Part shown: positions 59,006 through 64,000 of the stretch, piece by piece
Layout: each line of letters begins with the position of its first letter
Numbering within the stretch: position 1 is the first letter of the stretch
From: Micromonospora sp. CP22
GTDB lineage: Bacteria > Actinomycetota > Actinomycetes > Mycobacteriales > Micromonosporaceae
Length of the DNA stretch: 64,000 nucleotides
Direction: 5' to 3'
Assembly (NCBI RefSeq): GCF_009712475.1
Contig: NZ_VCJO01000004.1
Coordinates: forward strand, 333,863-397,862
Notes under the pieces: model-generated
Databases searched by the model: none
Seen by the model: the letters and a program-made list of their open reading frames with translations, nothing else
What the model was told of the DNA's origin: nothing
Translations under genes and position numbers: made by a program

Positions 59006-59934
59006 CACACGGTCTCCCATGCGGTCTCGTCGAAGAGCCGCTCGGTCAGCTCCACGAAGGCATCCACGGTCCTGGCATTTGCGATCTTGGCCTGCACGTC
59101 GTTGTCCGAGATCAGCTGCTCGCGCCACTGCAGCAGCGGGTCCAACGGCACCGCACCGAGCAGCGTGGTCCGGCCGGTCCCCCGCCTACGGGCGAGTTCC
59201 GCCAGTTCCGCGTCACACCTACGCAGGAACGCCTGCTGCGCCAGATCGAGATGGCCCACCTCAGGGCCGCGTGAATCGATCACCGCGGTCCGTACGAACC
59301 GCAGTGACTCCCGTAGCCGGTCCGGCTCGTGGCCGTACTCCTTGCCCATGGCCAGGATCCCGCCGGACTCGAAGGCGAGGTCCGCCGCCGCCATCACGTG
59401 CTGCGGCGTCCAGCGGTGGAACACCAGCCACCGCACGGTCACCTTGCGCAGCGTCCGGTTGGCGGTGGCCGCCAACGCGATCTGGCTGGCGTACGACCGG
59501 CCGGCGCTCAGATCCACCAGGGTCAGGTCGAACTCCTCCTCCAGTCGGAGGAACAGCTCGGCGCAGCGGCGGCCGATGTCGTCGGTGAAGCCGAACTCGC
59601 TGCCGTTGCGCTGGCCGGGCAGCAGCACCAGCGAGCCCGAGCCGGTCGGCCGCTGGCGCAGGCTGACCCGTTCCGAGGTGCCCCACACGTCCAGCTGTTC
59701 CGGTGACGGGATCTCACCCCGCAGGTAGCGGTGGAGGCCGCCGCCGTTCGGGCCGGCGCCCTCGATGCCGTTGGTCGCCTGGGGGATCTGGAACGTGATC
59801 CCGGCCGTCGGCGAGCCGAAGTCGTAGTCCAGGTAGCAGGTGGAGCGGCCGGAGAGCGCACTGCGGTAGGCGATGTTCGCCGCGGTCACCGAGCGCCCGG
59901 TGCCACCCTTGTGCGACGTGACGAAGACCAGCAT
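59005..59934 (-). CDS. SCO2523-family variant P-loop (ParA/MinD-like) protein
   Basis: 309 residues. It has a MinD/ParA-type start, LVFVTSHKGGTGRSVTAAN, in which the deviant Walker A keeps the first Lys but the usual GKT/S lysine is Arg (KGGTGRSV). Later motifs: CYLDYDFGSPTAGITFQ (like the switch I Asp), TLVDLSAGRSYASQIAL (switch II), KVTVRWLVFHRWTPQHV and LGAVPLDPLLQWREQ. The Arg substitution suggests altered nucleotide handling. MinD/ParA proteins bind membranes or DNA and position partners. The ATG at 59934 is directly next to the upstream TGA. The stop overlaps the SCO2522-like gene. Confidence 0.87.
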   Translation of the reverse strand: MLVFVTSHKGGTGRSVTAANIAYRSALSGRSTCYLDYDFGSPTAGITFQIPQATNGIEGAGPNGGGLHRYLRGEIPSPEQLDVWGTSERVSLRQRPTGSGSLVLLPGQRNGSEFGFTDDIGRRCAELFLRLEEEFDLTLVDLSAGRSYASQIALAATANRTLRKVTVRWLVFHRWTPQHVMAAADLAFESGGILAMGKEYGHEPDRLRESLRFVRTAVIDSRGPEVGHLDLAQQAFLRRCDAELAELARRRGTGRTTLLGAVPLDPLLQWREQLISDNDVQAKIANARTVDAFVELTERLFDETAWETV

Positions 59935-61776
59935 TCAGATCCCCTCGCTGGCCTTCTGTTGGCCGGTGGTGATGTCGTTGAGCTGGAGCAGCAGGGTGCT
60001 CGCCAGCGCCGCGGCCGTGCCCGGCTGGTTGTCCACCAGTGACTGGGCGCGGCGCAGCGTCGCCCGGATGCTGCGCATACTGCGCTGCATCGCCTCACCG
60101 GCGAAGGTGCCGCTCATCAACTCACGGTCGAACACGTACTCGGCCTCGTCGATGAGGTCCTGGGCGAACGCGGAGAGGTTCAGGGCGCGGGGGAACGGAC
60201 GTTCCCAGAGCAGTTGACCGGCGTTGACCAGGGCCTGCACGACCCGCTCACTCAGGTACCAGGAGGGCGCCTCGGGCAGTGGCGCCAGCCCGGGGAACGC
60301 GCCTCCGGCGTGATCCCACAGCCCCTGGTGCCGGCCTTCCGGAATGCGCCGCCGCAGGAGGTGTTCCCACACCTCGTCCGCGAGCTCGAGCATCTCGCTG
60401 CGCCGCCGGGCATTGTTCAGCAGACCGGCGAGGGTGGTGGCCCGCTGGAGCAACACGGTGGAGAACTCGTTGACGTTCCACGTCATGATCGGCTTCGACG
60501 AGGCGTCGTTGAGGGTCACCTGTTTTCCCGGGGCGTGCACGACCAACGCGGCTTCGTTGGGCGTGGCGCGTCGGGTGATCCGGCCGCGCTGGGCCAACTC
60601 CACCAGCACGTTGCCGATCCGTCCGAACTCCTCGTCGCCGCCGCGCCCGCTGGCGACCAGACCCTTCACCGCCAGCGAGGTGGCCTGCAAGGTGTAGTAG
60701 TCGGTCCGGTCGCCGTCGGTGGTACGCCAGGGAATGTCCTCGATCGGCCACCGGCGTCGGTTGCCGAACGTCGCCACCGTCGCCCAGTAGCGCCGGGTCA
60801 GCTCCCAGCGCAGTTGCAGGATCCGGAACAGTCGTTGCTGTTCCTCGTTGAGCAGGCCGAGCAGACGGGTCCGTTCGGAGTTAAGGTCGTCGATGGCGTC
60901 CACCGCGATGACGGTGAAGTAGAGGTAGGGGGCGTTCTCCGCCGAGCCCTCGCGTTGCGGGCCGATCGGCTCGGTCGTCGCGACCTCCTCGGCGCCGGCG
61001 ATGGTCCCCCACGACCAGCCGCACTCGAAAAGCATCTCGCTGTTGTCCAGGTCCTCGGTGACCTGACCGGATCCGACCACGACGTTACGCAGGCTCGCCA
61101 TGGTGTCCCGCAGCTCGGAGCGCAGTGCGGCCACCACCTCCCGGCGCGGTAACTCGTCCTGGTTGACCATGTCGCACAGCCGGATGCCGAACTCGTCGGT
61201 GGCCGCGAAGACCGAGGTACTGAAGCTGCGGAGCAGACCGACCATGGCCGCGGTCAGCCGAAGACTGGCCATCTGTTCCAGCTTGTCCAGCTGGGCGCGC
61301 AGGTCGGCCCGCTTGGTGGAGGGGCGGTAGATCTTGACGAAACCGATGGTGGCCAGGGTCAGCGTGACCGACACCGCGAAGGAGTCGACCACGTCCATGT
61401 TGCGCTGTTCCTCGGTGAGGTCCGGACCGCCCGCGACCGGGCTGAGATAGGTGCCGCCACCGAAGGTCGGCGAGCCGTTCTCGTCGGTGTAGCGGACGAA
61501 GTAATCGGTCATGATCCTGACCAGCCGCCGGGGAATCTCTATCGCCCCGCCGATCGCGCCGAGGGCGTCGATGACCTCCTCGTCGATGCGGTCCGGATCG
61601 TCGAGTGCGAGCACCGGGATCTTGGTCGCCGGCAGCAGCAACGTCAGCAGTTGCTCGGCGTCGCTGATGGAATTGGACCCGCTGCGGCCACCCCACTCCC
61701 AATCGCCGTTGCGTATGCAGCTACGGACCGTGGCCCGCCAGATATCGAGAATCTCCTGGCGCGGCTGCATCCGCAT
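59935..61776 (-). CDS. SCO2524-family protein
   Basis: 613 residues, unknown function, soluble. It starts MRMQPRQEILDIWRATVRSC and contains ISDAEQLLTLLLPATKIPVL, FVKIYRPSTKRADLRAQLD, a Trp-rich WSWGTIAG segment, RRYWATVATFGNRRRWPIED and a long helical C-terminus (LLQRATTLAGLLNNARRRSEML). No catalytic motif identified. Its stop codon abuts the SCO2523-like start, so they form an operon. The GGTGG site upstream is weak. The family call rests on recalled similarity to SCO2524 and on synteny. Confidence 0.8.
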   Translation of the reverse strand: MRMQPRQEILDIWRATVRSCIRNGDWEWGGRSGSNSISDAEQLLTLLLPATKIPVLALDDPDRIDEEVIDALGAIGGAIEIPRRLVRIMTDYFVRYTDENGSPTFGGGTYLSPVAGGPDLTEEQRNMDVVDSFAVSVTLTLATIGFVKIYRPSTKRADLRAQLDKLEQMASLRLTAAMVGLLRSFSTSVFAATDEFGIRLCDMVNQDELPRREVVAALRSELRDTMASLRNVVVGSGQVTEDLDNSEMLFECGWSWGTIAGAEEVATTEPIGPQREGSAENAPYLYFTVIAVDAIDDLNSERTRLLGLLNEEQQRLFRILQLRWELTRRYWATVATFGNRRRWPIEDIPWRTTDGDRTDYYTLQATSLAVKGLVASGRGGDEEFGRIGNVLVELAQRGRITRRATPNEAALVVHAPGKQVTLNDASSKPIMTWNVNEFSTVLLQRATTLAGLLNNARRRSEMLELADEVWEHLLRRRIPEGRHQGLWDHAGGAFPGLAPLPEAPSWYLSERVVQALVNAGQLLWERPFPRALNLSAFAQDLIDEAEYVFDRELMSGTFAGEAMQRSMRSIRATLRRAQSLVDNQPGTAAALASTLLLQLNDITTGQQKASEGI

Positions 61777-61981
61777 GATCCACCACCGTCTGCTGTAGTC
61801 GTCGAAACGGAGCTGCTGATGTTGCCTGGCTCATGGCGATCCATGATGACCCGCACCCGTCATCGTATCCCTGTCGGAGCGTGACCTGAACGCCCGTGCG
61901 TACCGATCTTCCGGAGAAACCGGACGACCCAACCGTCCTGCTGAGAGCGCTGTGGGGATACGGCGGGGACAATGTGGGAGG
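61777..61981. other. Spacer between SCO2524-like and SCO2525-like genes
   Basis: 205 bp with no supported gene. It holds the promoter for the SCO2524-2523-2522 unit, or is a leader if the methyltransferase gene is co-transcribed. No clear terminator or operator seen. Confidence 0.35.
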
Positions 61982-62776
61982 TCAGCCGCGACTACGTCCG
62001 GTCACCAGCAACATGCCCAGGTATCCGTCCCGTAGCGCCGGCGTCGGCCGAACCTCGTGCATGTTCACGTCGTACGCTCCGGCGGCGATGCTCGCCACCA
62101 CCTCCGCGCGCTGTAGTCGCACGGCCGGGAACCAGGACTGCCCCACGCGGTAGCCGTTCGAGCCGAGCATGAACGCCGCGGCGAACGGCGAACCGGGCTG
62201 TAGCGCGCCCAGGAACCGGCCGATGGCGTGCTCCGCCTCGGCCCGGTCGGCCGAGATCGAACAGGCCACGAAGAACATGGTGCCCGCGCCCCAGGCCCTC
62301 CTGGGCAGGTCGAAGACGCTCAGTTGCAGCACCCGACCCACCCTGGCCAGGTGACCACGGGGATCGGCCAGCGCGGCGTACGCGGCGTGTTCGGCACACA
62401 CCTGCCAGTACGCGTCCCAGCACTCGTCATAGCCGCTGATCTGGTGCCGCAACCAGTGCACATTAGCCGTGGAATATTCGCAGAGTTCCACGCTGCGGGC
62501 GAATGGCAGAAGGGACAGCGCCGGGTAGAGGTTCGCCCCCGATCCCACATCGACACAGTGCACGTCGGCAATCGCAGCCTCCGCGAAAAAGTCTCTTATC
62601 CGACAGAGAATCTCGCGATCATCGTCCCGCAGGACGGAGTAGTTGTGCTGGAGGTAGGCACGCGGGTCGAAGCCGTCCCACTCCACCTCGGAATTGACAG
62701 TTCGCGGGGCCTCAACTCGTGACGGCGGGGTCGACGGCCCGCTACAACCTGCACCAGCCGCCGGAATCAATGCCAT
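61982..62776 (-). CDS. SCO2525-family SAM-dependent methyltransferase
   Basis: 264 residues, of the NNMT/PNMT/TEMT type: FDPRAYLQHNYSVLRDDDREI upstream of the SAM motif I VHCVDVGSGANLYPALSLL, motif II ELCEYSTANVHWLRHQI, then FDLPRRAWGAGTMFFVACSIS and a substrate part with FAAAFMLGSNGYRVGQSWF. It may methylate a small amine or a component made by the neighbouring genes. The ATG at 62776 has GGAGG 7 nt upstream, and the N-terminal 25 residues form an extension. The site lies in a small inverted repeat ATGGAGG/CCTCCAT. Confidence 0.85.
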   Translation of the reverse strand: MALIPAAGAGCSGPSTPPSRVEAPRTVNSEVEWDGFDPRAYLQHNYSVLRDDDREILCRIRDFFAEAAIADVHCVDVGSGANLYPALSLLPFARSVELCEYSTANVHWLRHQISGYDECWDAYWQVCAEHAAYAALADPRGHLARVGRVLQLSVFDLPRRAWGAGTMFFVACSISADRAEAEHAIGRFLGALQPGSPFAAAFMLGSNGYRVGQSWFPAVRLQRAEVVASIAAGAYDVNMHEVRPTPALRDGYLGMLLVTGRSRG

Positions 62777-63031
62777 GGAGGTGCCTCCATTGGAGTTGGC
62801 AGATCACTTTGGTCGTTGCCCCGACGCGCTCAGCCCGTTGCCCATTATGCATCGGATGCGATACCGATTCGCAAGTGTCGAGGTCGAGGTAAGCGCGATC
62901 CCCGGACCGCGACGGCTGCCATCGAGTTGCCTGATCGGCATTGACCGCCGTCGCCATGCGGCGGCGGTCATCCCCGGCGGCGAGTACCGCGAGCCCGGGT
63001 GCGGACGGGCGGTCGGAACCGGTGAGGAGGG

Positions 63032-63706
63032 TCAGCCGCCGGTGCCCTCGGCCGAGCCGTCCGGCCCGAGCGCGCCCTCCACGTCGCCCACGTCGAGGTG
63101 CACGTGCTGGTGGCCGTGTCCGGCGTCGACGTTGATCTGGTCGAGCTGGGTCGCGGCGACCGACCACGTGCTGGCGGCGAGAGTCGCCTGCCGCGCCGCC
63201 AGCGTCATCAGTTCGGTACGCCCGGCGGGCGGACCGGCCAGCGCGAGAGCGACCGAGTCGACCGCGACGGCCGCCTGGTCGACGGCACCGCGCAGGCCGC
63301 CACGGGCCACGTTGGTGGCGGTCATACCCGACGGCGGGTCGGCGAACTGAGCGGCCAGTTGCCGCATGGTCTGCTGCCAGGCGTCGACCTGCGCCCGGTC
63401 GGGCACCCGCCCCGCCTCGGCGTCCTGCCGGAGGCCTCGGACGATCGGCGCGAGCTGCTCGCCCGTCCGGTGGGCCAACTCGGTCAGCTCGACGATCTGC
63501 TGGGCGTCCCGCTCGGCGTCGGCTTGACGCAGTTGCGCCACGCTCGCCTCGATCGGGTCGGGCCGACCGAGGGCGTACCCGACCACGCCGCCGAGCAGCG
63601 CCGCCACCAGGACCGCCGCCACGGCAGCCACCATCGGTGCCCTCGCCCGGTTCCGTTGGGCTGGCGGGGCGAGCAGATAGGAGGGCTTTCCGGTTCGGCG
63701 GGACAT
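63032..63706 (-). CDS. Membrane-anchored secreted-domain protein of unknown function
   Basis: 224 residues: short cytosolic tail (MSRRTGKPSYLLAPPAQRN), one transmembrane span (PMVAAVAAVLVAALLGGVVGYALG, about 24-47) and an extracellular helical domain with RDAQQIVELTELAHRTGEQL, then a His-rich end (DAGHGHQHVHLDVGD) that could bind metal. Not recognised. ATG at 63706 with GAGGGG upstream. Next on the minus strand is the SCO2525-like gene, 255 bp away; whether they act together is unclear. Confidence 0.65.
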   Translation of the reverse strand: MSRRTGKPSYLLAPPAQRNRARAPMVAAVAAVLVAALLGGVVGYALGRPDPIEASVAQLRQADAERDAQQIVELTELAHRTGEQLAPIVRGLRQDAEAGRVPDRAQVDAWQQTMRQLAAQFADPPSGMTATNVARGGLRGAVDQAAVAVDSVALALAGPPAGRTELMTLAARQATLAASTWSVAATQLDQINVDAGHGHQHVHLDVGDVEGALGPDGSAEGTGG

Positions 63707-63818
63707 GGCACCCCTCGCATCGACGGCTGTTGCCAGGGAGCGTAGCCCTTACCATCAGCGACGTCGATGGTTTCAGAGCTTCGTACCGAACTTTCGTCGG
63801 AGGCAGCGAAAGCGGTCG

Positions 63819-64000
63819 TCACGCGTCGACCGGCGCGCCCTGCCCGGTCAACGCCCGCCCCAGTCCGTTGAGGACACACGGCTGGCCGTAGCGCTCGCCG
63901 ATGCCGCGGAAGATGGCCAGGACCCCGCTGTTGTGCACGACCGCCGTGTCGGGACGGCCCAGCCGCTCCTGGACCACGCCCAGGTTCGTCAGGGTGTTGG
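63819..64000 (-). CDS. C-terminal end of a tetratricopeptide-repeat protein
   Basis: 60 residues visible (partial at its 5' end, which is beyond the window). The sequence NTLTNLGVVQERLGRPDTAV and HNSGVLAIFRGIGERYGQPC is a TPR pair typical of SARP/AfsR or LuxR-type regulators and of TPR domains in STAND proteins. The stop codon is at 63819-63821. Without the N-terminus the class is uncertain. Confidence 0.6.
   Translation of the reverse strand, partial: NTLTNLGVVQERLGRPDTAVVHNSGVLAIFRGIGERYGQPCVLNGLGRALTGQGAPVDA

Overview
This 64 kb window is very GC-rich chromosomal DNA with GTG starts, tightly overlapping genes and many secreted enzymes carrying family 2 carbohydrate-binding modules. It also holds a RamB-type regulator next to isocitrate lyase and a gene set resembling the Streptomyces SCO2521-SCO2525 families. 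Together these point to a soil actinomycete, most likely Micromonosporaceae (Micromonospora-like); the genus is inferred, not read directly. I saw no tRNA, rRNA, IS element, phage or CRISPR array.

Layout. 1-2168: the 5' part of isocitrate lyase (aceA, runs off the left edge) diverges from a RamB-type regulator, with two RamB-like boxes between them. 2280-4611: a secreted endo/exonuclease/phosphatase-fold protein, a DUF4253 protein and a DinB-like protein. 4666-7227: 2-keto-3-deoxygluconate kinase and KDPG aldolase, overlapping, divergent from an IclR regulator. 7474-12350: secreted GH12 glucanase, GH10 xylanase and CE15 glucuronoyl esterase, each with CBM2. 12956-16505: a DUF4956 - VTC-domain - CotH operon in which the CotH protein carries a CBM2.

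16596-32087: a nonribosomal peptide cluster. It has a stand-alone carrier protein, a C-A-T synthetase, an acyl/aminoacyl-AMP ligase, a C-A-T-TE synthetase fused to an MFS exporter (its thioesterase has Cys instead of Ser), a divergent condensation-like protein with a broken active-site motif, and two ABC exporter halves whose ATP sites are complementarily degenerate. A GNAT-like protein follows at 32250. 33267-36934: CE1-type esterase with CBM2 and an S15-family peptidase. 37011-39272: GNAT, an unknown protein and a small P-loop kinase-like protein. 39371-49105: a minus-strand series with two GH43 enzymes sharing a duplicated C-terminal module, a WxL-like protein, a DUF916 protein, a CopC/YtkA-like fusion and a lipoprotein. 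The series is headed by a perfect LacI-type operator. 49345-52495: an HTH-TOBE protein with modABC.

52573-62776: the least explained region. A 1403-residue DUF4062-NACHT-HEAT (NLR-like STAND) ATPase diverges from a block resembling the uncharacterised SCO2521, SCO2522, SCO2523 (variant P-loop), SCO2524 and SCO2525 (methyltransferase) families. Function is unknown; a conflict, signalling or membrane-associated role is inference. The window ends with a membrane-anchored protein and the C-terminus of a TPR protein.

How the parts fit. The CAZymes form a glucuronoarabinoxylan toolkit: backbone xylanase, arabinose/xylose-releasing GH43s, and esterases that cut lignin- and ferulate-linked esters. 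The KDG kinase/aldolase pair can consume uronate-derived KDG, and the glyoxylate-shunt locus handles acetate. Recurrent GAAACTTCC motifs and a LacI-type operator suggest substrate-responsive control. Several genes (DUF4253, eda, kdgR, the condensation-like gene, the GNAT-like gene, the P-loop kinase and the HTH-TOBE gene) show a TANNNT hexamer 6-8 nt before the start codon, consistent with leaderless transcripts.
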